A stretch of DNA of 64,000 nt from Caulobacteraceae bacterium PMMR1 (GTDB lineage: Bacteria; Pseudomonadota; Alphaproteobacteria; Caulobacterales; Caulobacteraceae): positions 310,001 to 374,000 of the forward strand of contig JPOM01000001.1 of assembly GCA_000733915.1 (NCBI GenBank), in the 5' to 3' direction. The number at the start of each line of letters is the position of its first letter. Within the stretch, counting starts at the first letter, position 1. The position numbers and the translations under genes are program-made. Of the stretch, positions 24,928 to 33,133 are shown one piece after another. A model generated the notes under the pieces. The model saw nothing but the letters and a program-made list of their open reading frames with translations, was not told the origin of the DNA and did no database searches.

Positions 24928-26370
24928 ATGCGCGACTACGTGAAGTTCTACATCGACGGCCAGTGGGTGGACCCCGCAGAAGGCCTGCTGCCCCTGGAGG
25001 TGATCAACCCCGCCACCGAGGGCGTGGCCGGGCGCATCGCCCTGGGGTCCGCCGCCGACGTGGACCGTGCGGTCAAGGCGGCGCAGAAGGCGTTCCCCAG
25101 CTGGTCCAGCACCTCGCGCGAGGACCGCATCCAGATCCTCGAGCAGATCGTCGCCGAGTACCAGAAGCGCTATGGCGAGATGGCCGACGCCATCACCGAG
25201 GAGATGGGCGCCCCCGCCTGGCTGTCGCAACGCGCCCAGGCCGCCATGGGCGTGGCGCACGTCCAGACCGCCATCGGCATCCTGAAGTCCTACGCCTTCG
25301 AGGAGCAGCGCGGCACGACACTGATCGCCAAGGAGCCGATCGGCGTGTGCGGCTTCATCACGCCCTGGAACTGGCCGGTGAACCAGATCGCAACCAAGGT
25401 CGCGCCGGCGCTGGCGGTCGGCTGCACCATGGTGCTGAAGCCGTCCGAGATCGCGCCCTTCTCGGCCCAGATCTGGACGGAGATCCTGCACGCGGCCGGC
25501 GTGCCGGCGGGCGTCTTCAACATGGTCAACGGCGACGGCCCCACCGTCGGCGCCGCGATCAGCTCGCACCCGGGCGTCGACATGGTCAGCTTCACCGGCT
25601 CGACCCGCGCGGGCGTGGAGGTCGCCAAGGCCGCCGCCCCGACCGTCAAGCGCGTGCACCAGGAGCTCGGCGGCAAGTCGCCCAACATCATCCTGGAGGA
25701 TGCCGACTTCAAGGCGGCCGTCACCGGCGGCGTGCGCTCGGTGATGATGAACTCGGGGCAGAGCTGCAACGCCCCCACCCGCATGCTCGCCCCCAGGACC
25801 CGCATGGACGAGGTGATCGAGCTCGCCAAGGCGGCTGCGGAGTCCACCACCGTCGGCGATCCGACCGGCAACGCCCAGATGGGCCCGGTCGTCTCCGAGC
25901 TGCAGTGGAACAAGATCCAGGGCCTGATCCACAAGGGCATCGAAGAGGGGGCGACCCTCGTCACCGGCGGCCCGGGCAAGCCCGAGGGTCTGGAGAAGGG
26001 CTACTATGTGAAGCCCACCGTCTTCGCCAACGTGACCAACGACATGACCATCGCGCGCGAGGAGATCTTCGGGCCGGTGGTGTCGATCCTGGGCTACGAC
26101 ACGGTGGAGGAGGCGATCGAGATCGGCAACGACACGCCCTATGGCCTCGCGGCCTATGTCCAGGGCTCCGACATGGCCAAGGTGCGCGAGGTGGCGCGCC
26201 GCCTGCGCGCGGGCCAGGTCAACATCAACCAGGCCCAGACCGACATGATGGCCCCGTTCGGCGGCTATAAGCAGTCGGGCAACGGCCGCGAGTGGGGCGA
26301 CCACGCCTTCGCCGAGTTCCTCGAGACCAAGGCGATCATGGGCTACGGCGCCCAGCCCCCCGCGGAGTAG
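24928..26370 (+). CDS. NAD(P)-dependent aldehyde dehydrogenase
   Basis: 480 residues from the ATG at 24928, behind AAGGGAG. Standard ALDH landmarks are Pro-Trp-Asn-Trp-Pro (substrate/cofactor loop), Lys-Pro-Ser-Glu, Gly-Ser-Thr-Arg-Ala-Gly, the general base Glu in Glu-Leu-Gly-Gly-Lys-Ser, the catalytic Cys in Gly-Gln-Ser-Cys-Asn-Ala, and Glu-Ile-Phe-Gly-Pro-Val. It oxidises an aldehyde to the acid in the cytoplasm. With feruloyl-CoA synthase 112 bases downstream, a vanillin or other aromatic aldehyde is a reasonable guess, but ALDH substrates are hard to predict. Confidence 0.94.
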   Translation: MRDYVKFYIDGQWVDPAEGLLPLEVINPATEGVAGRIALGSAADVDRAVKAAQKAFPSWSSTSREDRIQILEQIVAEYQKRYGEMADAITEEMGAPAWLSQRAQAAMGVAHVQTAIGILKSYAFEEQRGTTLIAKEPIGVCGFITPWNWPVNQIATKVAPALAVGCTMVLKPSEIAPFSAQIWTEILHAAGVPAGVFNMVNGDGPTVGAAISSHPGVDMVSFTGSTRAGVEVAKAAAPTVKRVHQELGGKSPNIILEDADFKAAVTGGVRSVMMNSGQSCNAPTRMLAPRTRMDEVIELAKAAAESTTVGDPTGNAQMGPVVSELQWNKIQGLIHKGIEEGATLVTGGPGKPEGLEKGYYVKPTVFANVTNDMTIAREEIFGPVVSILGYDTVEEAIEIGNDTPYGLAAYVQGSDMAKVREVARRLRAGQVNINQAQTDMMAPFGGYKQSGNGREWGDHAFAEFLETKAIMGYGAQPPAE

Positions 26371-26385
26371 GGGAAAGACGGCCGT

Positions 26386-26418
26386 CGCCGCGGACATCGC
26401 TTCGGGCGCTCCGCGGCG
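26386..26418 (+). other. GC-rich hairpin between the ALDH and feruloyl-CoA synthase genes
   Basis: Perfect 9-bp arms CGCCGCGGA (26386-26394) and TCCGCGGCG (26410-26418) with a 15-base loop start 15 bases after the ALDH stop. There is no U-tract. It may lower read-through or protect the 3' end of the ALDH message; it could equally be chance in GC-rich DNA. Confidence 0.3.
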
Positions 26419-26481
26419 GCGGCGCAATCGCGGGAGGCCGGCGTCAGATCGGCCCCCGGGAACGGCCAGGGAGCTAGGAAG

Positions 26482-28362
26482 ATGGCTGACGACCTCGGTG
26501 CGAGCCTCCAGGCGGCGACCGCGACGCTGGAGAATAAGCCGCCCTTCAAGCCGCTGCCGATGAAGGCGCCCGACGTCGAGGTGGAGCGGCGCGCCGACGG
26601 CTCGGTGGTCCTGCGCTCGCGCCATGCGCCGGGGCCGGGGCCCCGCTCCATCGCGGCGCTGCTCAAGGAGAGGGCCGAGGCGCATCCGGACCGCCCCTAC
26701 ATCCTGCAGCGCGCGCCCGGGCACGGCCCCTGGCGCGGCGTCACCTACGGCGAGGCGCTCCGCGCGGCGGAGGGGATCGCGCAGTGGCTGCTCGACCGGG
26801 GCCTCGGCGTCCGCGACAGCGTCATGGTGCTGTCCGCCAATTCGGTGGAGCACGCTCTGGTCATGCTGGGCTGCTACACGGCCGGGACGCCGGTGGCTCC
26901 GGTCAGCCCGGCCTATTCCTTGCTCTCCCACGACCACGCCAAGCTCAAGCACTGCTTCGCCCTTGTGCGCCCCCGCGCGGTGTTCGCCCAGACCTACGAG
27001 CCTTTCGCGCGCGCCATCCAGGTGCTGCGCGATCTCGACCCGACGCTTCAGGTCGTCACCACGGACGGCGGCGGCGGCACGACCCCGCTGGCCGAGCTCA
27101 CCGCGACGACGCCCTCGCCGGCGGTCGACGCCGGGCGCGAGCGCCTCGGCCACGACGATGTGGCCAAGTACCTCTTCACCTCGGGCTCCACCGGCATGCC
27201 CAAGTGCGTGCCCCAGACGCATGGCATGATGGCGGGCGTCATCGCCGGGCAGGAAGGCCTGAAGGACGACCCCGAGGCCGATCCCGACCGCGTGCTCGAG
27301 GCGCTGGAATGGATGCCGTGGTCGCACATCTCGGCGGGGAACATCGGCTTCAACGGCGTGCTCTGGGCGGGCGGAACCCTCTACCTCGACGAGGGCAAGC
27401 CCCTCCCGGGGCTGTTTGAGACCACCATCAAGAACCTCTACGAGGTCTCGCCTCCGGTGTTCGGCTCCGCCCCGATCGCCTTCTCCATGCTGGCCGAGGC
27501 GATGGAGCGCGACCCGGCGCTGCGCCGCAGCTTCTTCAAGAACCTCCGCTACATGGCCTACGGCGGGGCGACGCTCTCCAACGACGTCTACGAGCGGCTG
27601 CAGGCGCTGGCTGTCGCCGAGACCGGGCGGCGCATCCCGCTGACCACCATGTACGGCGCGACGGAGACTCAGGGCGTGACCGTCGTGCACTGGCTGACCG
27701 AGCGCGTCGGGCTGGTCGGCCTGCCGCTGCCGGGCATCGAGCTCAAGCTCGTGCCGAACGGCAGCAAGTACGAGGTGCGGGTCAAGGGCCCGACGGTGAC
27801 CTCCGGCTACCACAACGACCCGGAGAAGACCGCCGCCGCCTTCGACGAGGAGGGCTTCTACAAGCTGGGCGATGCGGCGCGCTTCGTAGACCCGGACGAC
27901 CCGGCGCAGGGCCTGATCTTCGACGGCCGCGTGACCGAGGACTTCAAGCTCGACAGCGGGACGTGGGTTTCGGTGGGCGTGCTTCGGCCCGACATCGTGG
28001 CCGCCTGCAGCCCCTATGTGCAAGACGCCGTCATCGCGGGCCAGGACAAGCCTTTCGTCGCGGCCCTGGTCTGGCCCTCGGCCGCGGGGCTGCAGGCCCT
28101 GGCCGCCGAGCCGGGCGCGGGCTCGCCCCTCGACAAGCTGGCCGCCGTCCTGAAGGCGCGCCTGGCGCAGCACAACGCGACGGCGGGCGGCTCCTCCCGG
28201 CGAATCGCCCGGGCGATGATCCTCACCGAGCCGCCCTCCATCGACGCGGGGGAGATCACCGACAAGGGCTATGTGAACCAGCGCGCCGCCCTGGAGCGCC
28301 GGGCCGGCCTGGTCGCGCGCCTATATCAGGAGCCGCCGGGCGAAGGCGTCATCGTGATCTGA
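26482..28362 (+). CDS. Feruloyl-CoA synthase-type acyl-CoA ligase
   Basis: 626 residues of the AMP-forming ligase superfamily. The P-loop motif is Leu-Phe-Thr-Ser-Gly-Ser-Thr-Gly-Met-Pro-Lys, with Met-Tyr-Gly-Ala-Thr-Glu-Thr-Gln near residue 395 and Lys-Leu-Gly-Asp-Ala-Ala later. The length and the N-terminal block (Met-Lys-Ala-Pro-Asp-Val-Glu, then Pro-Arg-Ser-Ile) match feruloyl-CoA synthases rather than short-chain ligases. It would activate ferulate or a related hydroxycinnamate with CoA and ATP. No enoyl-CoA hydratase/aldolase follows, so the route is incomplete here. The following gene region is 6S RNA. Confidence 0.85.
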   Translation: MADDLGASLQAATATLENKPPFKPLPMKAPDVEVERRADGSVVLRSRHAPGPGPRSIAALLKERAEAHPDRPYILQRAPGHGPWRGVTYGEALRAAEGIAQWLLDRGLGVRDSVMVLSANSVEHALVMLGCYTAGTPVAPVSPAYSLLSHDHAKLKHCFALVRPRAVFAQTYEPFARAIQVLRDLDPTLQVVTTDGGGGTTPLAELTATTPSPAVDAGRERLGHDDVAKYLFTSGSTGMPKCVPQTHGMMAGVIAGQEGLKDDPEADPDRVLEALEWMPWSHISAGNIGFNGVLWAGGTLYLDEGKPLPGLFETTIKNLYEVSPPVFGSAPIAFSMLAEAMERDPALRRSFFKNLRYMAYGGATLSNDVYERLQALAVAETGRRIPLTTMYGATETQGVTVVHWLTERVGLVGLPLPGIELKLVPNGSKYEVRVKGPTVTSGYHNDPEKTAAAFDEEGFYKLGDAARFVDPDDPAQGLIFDGRVTEDFKLDSGTWVSVGVLRPDIVAACSPYVQDAVIAGQDKPFVAALVWPSAAGLQALAAEPGAGSPLDKLAAVLKARLAQHNATAGGSSRRIARAMILTEPPSIDAGEITDKGYVNQRAALERRAGLVARLYQEPPGEGVIVI

Positions 28363-28406
28363 CGCGCCCCGCTTGGCTTGCCCGCAGCGCCCCTGAGGCC
28401 TATTTT

Positions 28407-28591
28407 GGAGGTGTGGCGGGTCGTGCTGCGGCTCGCGTCGGAGGCCTCACATCCCGGGGACCTTAATCGCCTCTGAAGGGAGCTGTCCCTTCCCGGGTCC
28501 GTGGACCTGGGAAAACGGCGCCCACCTGGACAACCAGGTCCGAGGGGATTGAACCGCCTCCACGGTTCTTCGCGGCGCCGCCACGCTCTCC
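28407..28591 (+). ncRNA. ssrS: 6S RNA
   Basis: The region upstream of the 5-FCL gene has no ORF and folds with a long closing stem: GGAGGTGTGGCGG (28407-28419) pairs with CCGCCACGCTCTCC (28578-28591). Inside are a large open central bubble and hairpins such as AGGGAGCTGTCCCTT and ACCTGGACAACCAGGT. The position directly before 5-formyltetrahydrofolate cyclo-ligase is the conserved ssrS locus of proteobacteria, and ~185 nt is the usual size. 6S RNA mimics an open promoter and sequesters the housekeeping RNA polymerase in stationary phase. A CCTATT-like -10 lies just upstream. The exact ends are inferred from pairing. Confidence 0.87.
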
Positions 28592-28607
28592 CCCTTGCGG
28601 ACGCCCC

Positions 28608-29197
28608 ATGAGCGACGGAGCCGATCCGGCGTCGGACAAGGCCGAGCTCCGTCGGCGTATGGCGGCGGTGCGCGCCGCAGCCCACGCCGCGCAACCGGGC
28701 GCCCCGGCGGCCCTGATCGGGCGCTTTCCGCACACGCGGCTTCCCGCGCCCGGCGCGGTCGCGGCCTGCTATTGGCCGATGGGCAGCGAGATCGACCCGC
28801 GCCCGCTGATGGCGTGGCTGGCGGGGCGGGGCGTCCGCCTCGCCCTGCCCGTCGCCCCGCCCCGGGGCGCGGCGGCCCGCTCGCCTTCCGCCTCTACACG
28901 CCGGAGACGGCCCTCGTCCGCGGGCATTTTCGCGTGCCCGAGCCGCCCGGAACCGCGCCCGAGGCGCAGCCGTCGCTGGTGCTCGCGCCTCTGCTGGCCT
29001 TCGACCGTTCCGGCGCGCGCCTGGGGCAGGGCGCAGGCCACTACGACCGCACCCTGGCGGCCCTGAGGGCGCAGGGCCAAGTGACCGCGATCGGCCTCGC
29101 CTTCGCCGAGCAGGAGGTCGGACGCGTCCCCACCGGCGCGCACGATCAGAAACTGGATGGCGTGCTGACGCCCGACGCCTATATCCCCGCGTCATGA
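28608..29197 (+). pseudogene. 5-formyltetrahydrofolate cyclo-ligase, interrupted by a frameshift
   Basis: From the ATG at 28608 the frame gives Asp-Lys-Ala-Glu-Leu-Arg-Arg-Arg-Met and Tyr-Trp-Pro-Met-Gly-Ser-Glu-Ile-Asp, typical of the N-terminal half. Near 28872 one base is missing. The next frame continues Phe-Arg-Leu-Tyr-Thr-Pro, Leu-Ala-Phe-Asp-x-Ser-Gly-x-Arg-Leu-Gly-Gln-Gly-Ala-Gly-His-Tyr-Asp-Arg (the conserved catalytic block) to the TGA at 29195-29197. Restored length is ~197 residues, normal for the family. The enzyme converts 5-formyl-THF to methenyl-THF with ATP. Loss of so conserved a gene is less likely than a sequence error. Confidence 0.85.
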
Positions 29198-29207
29198 GAC
29201 GTGTCGG

Positions 29208-30044
29208 ATGAGACTGGCCTTTTTCGGCGACGTGGTGGGCCGGCCCGGGCGCGATGCGCTGGAGACCCACCTGCCGGGTCTGCGCCGGCGGCTTGCGCTC
29301 GATTTCGTCGCGGTCAACGCCGAGAACGCGTCCGGCGGCTTCGGCCTGACGGAGAAGACGGCGCGGGAGCTGTTCGAGCTCGGCGCCGACTGTCTGACGC
29401 TCGGCAACCATAGCTGGGACCAGCGCGAGGCCCTGACCTATATCGAGCGCGAGGCCCGCCTGCTGCGCCCCTGCAACTATCCGCCGCTGAGCCAGGCGCC
29501 GGGGCGGGGCGCCAACCTCTTCACCACCCCCGCGGGCCAGAGCGTGCTGGTGATCTCCGCCCTCGGGCGCGTGCACATGGACGCGCTGGACGACCCGTTC
29601 TCCGCCGTGGATCGGGAGCTCGACGCCTGCCCGCTCGGCGTCGCGGCGGACGCGGTGATCGTGGACATTCACGCCGAGGCGACCTCGGAGAAGATGGCCA
29701 TGGGACATTTCTGCGACGGCCGGGCGAGCCTCGTCATCGGCACCCACACCCACGTGCCGACCGCCGACGCCCAGATCCTGCCGGGGGGCACGGCCTATCA
29801 GACCGACGCCGGCGCGTGCGCCGACTACGACAGCGTAATCGGCATGAGCAAGGGCGAGGCGGTGCGCCGCTTCGCGACCCGCCTGCCCGGAGAGCGGCAC
29901 AAGCCGGCCTCGGGCGCCGGCACCGTTTGCGGGGTGTTCGTGGAGACCGACGCGCGCACGGGCCTGGCCCGGCGCATCGCGCCCATCCGTCTGGGCGGGC
30001 GTCTGGCGCAGAGCTCGCCCCAGCTGGAGGTCGAGCCGGCCTAG
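29208..30044 (+). CDS. YmdB-family metallophosphoesterase (TIGR00282)
   Basis: 278 residues. Metal-binding motifs are Phe-Gly-Asp-Val-Val-Gly-Arg-Pro-Gly-Arg, Asn-Ala-Glu-Asn-Ala-Ser-Gly-Gly, Gly-Asn-His-Ser-Trp-Asp, Asp-Ile-His-Ala-Glu-Ala-Thr-Ser-Glu-Lys, and Gly-Thr-His-Thr-His-Val-Pro-Thr-Ala-Asp. They match the YmdB family, di-iron phosphodiesterases that cleave cyclic nucleotides in Bacillus. It starts 10 bases after the 5-FCL stop, so the two share an operon behind 6S RNA. Confidence 0.92.
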   Translation: MRLAFFGDVVGRPGRDALETHLPGLRRRLALDFVAVNAENASGGFGLTEKTARELFELGADCLTLGNHSWDQREALTYIEREARLLRPCNYPPLSQAPGRGANLFTTPAGQSVLVISALGRVHMDALDDPFSAVDRELDACPLGVAADAVIVDIHAEATSEKMAMGHFCDGRASLVIGTHTHVPTADAQILPGGTAYQTDAGACADYDSVIGMSKGEAVRRFATRLPGERHKPASGAGTVCGVFVETDARTGLARRIAPIRLGGRLAQSSPQLEVEPA

Positions 30045-30193
30045 CGGGCCTGCGCGGAACCAAGGCGCCTGGCCGCCGGTTGGCGGCGCAACCCCGAACA
30101 TGAGGGTCCGAACACGAGAGGGCTGTCCCCCGCCCTGCTCATGCGTAGCGCCAGGGCGCGGCTGACCCCGTCGAGGGCCTGCGGACGGGGAAA

Positions 30194-30268
30194 TGGTGGA
30201 CGCGGCTGGGATCGAACCAGCGACCCCCTCGATGTCAACGAGGTGCTCTCCCGCTGAGCTACGCGTCC
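30194..30268 (-). tRNA. tRNA-Val (anticodon GAC)
   Basis: On the minus strand the acceptor stem GGACGCG (30268-30262) pairs with CGCGTCC (30204-30198), followed by A and an encoded CCA (30196-30194). The anticodon stem-loop CCTCG-TTGACAT-CGAGG gives anticodon GAC, reading GTC/GTT valine codons. The T arm carries GGTTCGATCC. Length is 75. Confidence 0.96.
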
Positions 30269-30349
30269 GCCTCGGGAAGCGGAGGGCTATACGCGGAAGG
30301 GCGGGTCTGACGCAACCTCCCTACTCCCCGCACCTCTTCGCGCCCGCCC

Positions 30350-31876
30350 TCACACCGTCTCGGCGCTAAGGTCGCGGGCGGGGGAGGGCAGGCCCTGGCT
30401 CTCCAGGTCGCGGGCCAGGGCCGCGAGCTGCCGGCGGAGCGCCCGCCTGCGCCGCCAGGGCGCCCAGGAGTCCTGCGGCCCGGCGGGGTCGCCCAGGTGG
30501 AAGGTCGCGATCAGGCTGGCGAGCGGGCCAATGGGCGCAGGGCGGAGCGGCTGCATCCGGCGCTGCGGCCGGCCGGCGTCCAGGGCCTCGATCGCAGCGC
30601 CCAGCCCGCCGGAGCGAGCCGTCGCCGCCTCGACCTCGGCGGGATCTACGCCCAGCCAGTGCCCGACCAGGCGCGCACGGGCCCGCGCTATGCCGGCGCG
30701 GGTCCTGGCGCCCGCCGGCCCGGGCTCCGCCTCCAGCGAGACGTCGCACTCGGTGTCGAAGCCCGTCGAGCGATTGTTCAGGTTGGCCGACCCGATCCGC
30801 AGCAGCACATCGTCGATCACCGCCAGCTTGGCGTGGACGATGATCGTCCCTCCGCCCGGCGTCAGCGGGCAGTAGGCGTGGAGGCGACCCTGCACGTCCG
30901 CGTCCTGCAGCCGCTGCAGGAAGGCCATGCGCGTCCGATCCATGGTCATGCGGTCGAACCAGGAGGGCGAGTGCTGGGTGGAGACGAGCACCACCTCGGG
31001 TCCGTCCGGCTCGGCCAGGCGCGCGGCCAGGGCCTCGGCGATCACGGGCGAGGTGAAGTACTGGTTCTCCAGATAGATGGTCCGCCGCGCCGCGCCGATC
31101 GCCGCCAGATGCAGGCTCTCCGTCTCGCGGATGTCCTCGCGGTCGCGCCAGCCGGGCTGGCTGCGGGAAAGGCCGAGGGTCGCGTCGTGGAAGTCGGGCT
31201 CCACGCCGGCGGGCCAGAGCTCCGGCGGGTCCAGGTCGACTGGCGGCGGGGCGAGGGGCCCGTGCGCGGCCCGCGCCCACCGGCTGCGGAAAAGGTCGCC
31301 CAAGGCCTGGGCCGCCTCGTCCTCGACCAGCCACATGACCTCGTGGCGCGCCGCGTGCGGCTTGCCGTTGGGCAAGGTTCGGCGCGGGTCCTGGTCCAGG
31401 TGCTCGGTCGTGTCCCAGCGGTCGACCCCGATGTCGGCGCCGCCGACGAAGGCCAGCCGGTCGTCGATGACCACGAGCTTCTGGTGGTGGCAGGCCCCGA
31501 AGGGGACCGTCCCGTCCAGCCGAAAGCGCACCGGCGTGCCGTTGAAGCAGGCCCGCGCCCGGTGCGGGAAGAAGTTCTGCGACGCGGCGATGGGCAGCGA
31601 GGACTTCCAGATCAGCACCCGAACGTCGAGCTCGGGCCTGGCGCAGGCGAGCTGACGGAGGAACGGCCCCGCGCGCTCGGCCAGGGGCGCGTCGCCGTCC
31701 GGCCCCGGCGTCAGCCGCGTGTCCGGGTCGAACGCCCACCCGGCCAGCAGGATCGAGCGGCGCGCCCGCGGCAAGGTCTCCTTCAGCAGTCGGAAGTAGT
31801 CCTGGACGTCCAGGATCATGGCGGCGCGGCTGCTCTTCGCCGTTCGCCAGCAGGTGTGGCCGGGTTGCAGCAGCAT
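30350..31876 (-). CDS. Phospholipase D-superfamily protein
   Basis: 508 residues with two HKD motifs: His-His-Gln-Lys-Leu-Val-Val-Ile-Asp-Asp near residue 131, and His-Ala-Lys-Leu-Ala-Val-Ile-Asp-Asp with Gly-Ser-Ala-Asn-Leu-Asn near residue 350. The N-terminal Pro-Gly-His-Thr-Cys-Trp-Arg and the block Leu-Leu-Ala-Gly-Trp-Ala-Phe-Asp-Pro-Asp are typical of a proteobacterial PLD group annotated as phospholipase D or cardiolipin synthase-like. No signal peptide or membrane helix is obvious. It probably transfers or hydrolyses phosphatidyl groups; which of the two is not decidable from the sequence. Confidence 0.88.
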   Translation of the reverse strand: MLLQPGHTCWRTAKSSRAAMILDVQDYFRLLKETLPRARRSILLAGWAFDPDTRLTPGPDGDAPLAERAGPFLRQLACARPELDVRVLIWKSSLPIAASQNFFPHRARACFNGTPVRFRLDGTVPFGACHHQKLVVIDDRLAFVGGADIGVDRWDTTEHLDQDPRRTLPNGKPHAARHEVMWLVEDEAAQALGDLFRSRWARAAHGPLAPPPVDLDPPELWPAGVEPDFHDATLGLSRSQPGWRDREDIRETESLHLAAIGAARRTIYLENQYFTSPVIAEALAARLAEPDGPEVVLVSTQHSPSWFDRMTMDRTRMAFLQRLQDADVQGRLHAYCPLTPGGGTIIVHAKLAVIDDVLLRIGSANLNNRSTGFDTECDVSLEAEPGPAGARTRAGIARARARLVGHWLGVDPAEVEAATARSGGLGAAIEALDAGRPQRRMQPLRPAPIGPLASLIATFHLGDPAGPQDSWAPWRRRRALRRQLAALARDLESQGLPSPARDLSAETV

Positions 31877-31973
31877 CGGGCGCGCAGGTCCTAGGTCCCA
31901 GCCGAAAGGCGCAGCTTAGCGGCGAGGTTCCTTGCCGCGATGTGAGCGACGCTCCAGACACGAATCCGTGATG

Positions 31974-31991
31974 GCGTCACGCAAATGTTAT
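31974..31991 (+). promoter_or_regulatory. Candidate Pho box upstream of pstS
   Basis: GCGTCAC (31974-31980), four bases, then ATGTTAT (31985-31991) form two direct heptamers with the 11-base period of PhoB sites (consensus CTGTCAT-N4-CTGTCAT). The core GTCAC is good and the second, GTTAT, is weaker. It lies ~66 bases before the pstS start, where activation by PhoB under phosphate limitation would be expected. Confidence 0.4.
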
Positions 31992-32056
31992 CCGCGCGGT
32001 TTAGACCACACCCGGCGCCGCTGTTCCAAGGCTGCGGCCAGAGGGAGAACAACGTG

Positions 32057-33064
32057 ATGATGAAAAAGCTTGCGGTCGCCGTCGGCGCGACCCTGCTCGT
32101 GGGCGCTGTGAGCGCGAACGCCGCTGAGATCTCCGGCGCGGGCGCGACCTTCCCGGCCCCCGTCTATTCGGCTTGGGCGCAAGCCTACAAGGCCAAGACC
32201 GGCACGAGCCTGAACTATCAGGCGATCGGCTCCGGCGGCGGCATCGCCCAGATCAAGGCGAAGACGGTCGACTTCGGCGCCAGCGACAAGCCGCTGTCCC
32301 CGGCGGAACTGGACGCCGCGGGCCTGTTCCAATTCCCCACCGTGATCGGCTCGGTCCTGCCGGTGGTGAACATCCCCGGCGTGAAGCCCGGCCAGCTGCG
32401 CCTGAACGCGCAGGTCCTGACCGACATCTACCTCGGCAAGATCACCCGCTGGAACGACCCTGCGATCGCCGGCCTGAACCCGGGCCTGCGCCTGCCGGGC
32501 CTGCCGATCACCGTCGTGCACCGCTCCGATGGCTCGGGCACGACCTTCGTGTTCACCAGCTACCTGTCGCTCAAGAGCCCCGAGTGGAAGAGCCGCGTGG
32601 GCGCCAATACCGACGTGAAGTGGCCCGTCGGCCAGGGCGGCAAGGGCAATGACGGCGTCGCGGCCCTGGTGAAGCAGACCCCGGGCGCGATCGGCTATGT
32701 GGAGTACGTCTATTCGCACGCCAACAACCTGTCCGACGCCCAGCTGCAGACCCGCGACGGCCAGTTCCTGCGCGGAACCGAAGCCGCCACGGCGGAGGCC
32801 GCCAGCCACGCCGACTGGGCGCACGCCCCGGGCTTCGCCGCCAATATGCTGGACCAGCCGGGCAGCTCCTGGCCGATCGTCTCGGCGACCTTCATCCTGA
32901 TGTACAAGAAGCAGGCCAACCCGGCCAAGGGCGCCGAGGTTATCAAGTTCTTCGACTGGGCCTATACCAACGGCGACGCGATCGCGTCCAAGCTGGACTA
33001 CATCCCGCTGCCGACCGCGGTGAAGAACGATGTTCGCGCGCTTTGGAAGCGTGAACTTCACTAA
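32057..33064 (+). CDS. pstS: Phosphate ABC transporter substrate-binding protein PstS
   Basis: 335 residues from the ATG at 32057; the adjacent GTG (32054) and ATG (32060) are alternatives. A signal peptide ends Ala-Asn-Ala. The mature start Ile-Ser-Gly-Ala-Gly-Ala-Thr-Phe-Pro-Ala-Pro-Val-Tyr is the PstS phosphate-binding loop, followed by Ala-Ile-Gly-Ser-Gly-Gly-Gly, Phe-Gly-Ala-Ser-Asp and His-Arg-Ser-Asp-Gly-Ser-Gly-Thr-Thr. It binds periplasmic phosphate for PstCAB. It is first in a pstSCAB cluster behind a candidate Pho box. Confidence 0.96.
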   Translation: MMKKLAVAVGATLLVGAVSANAAEISGAGATFPAPVYSAWAQAYKAKTGTSLNYQAIGSGGGIAQIKAKTVDFGASDKPLSPAELDAAGLFQFPTVIGSVLPVVNIPGVKPGQLRLNAQVLTDIYLGKITRWNDPAIAGLNPGLRLPGLPITVVHRSDGSGTTFVFTSYLSLKSPEWKSRVGANTDVKWPVGQGGKGNDGVAALVKQTPGAIGYVEYVYSHANNLSDAQLQTRDGQFLRGTEAATAEAASHADWAHAPGFAANMLDQPGSSWPIVSATFILMYKKQANPAKGAEVIKFFDWAYTNGDAIASKLDYIPLPTAVKNDVRALWKRELH

Positions 33065-33133
33065 GCGTTAGAGCCGGGCTAAGGCGGGCGCGGCGCAGGC
33101 CGCGTCCGCCGACTTTGCGTTCGCCGAGGGGGT

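Noticed and set aside
28379-28406. Precise promoter call for 6S RNA
   Set aside because: A TTGCCC box and CCTATT lie 15 bases apart, but the RNA 5' end is only inferred from pairing, so I did not list the promoter separately.
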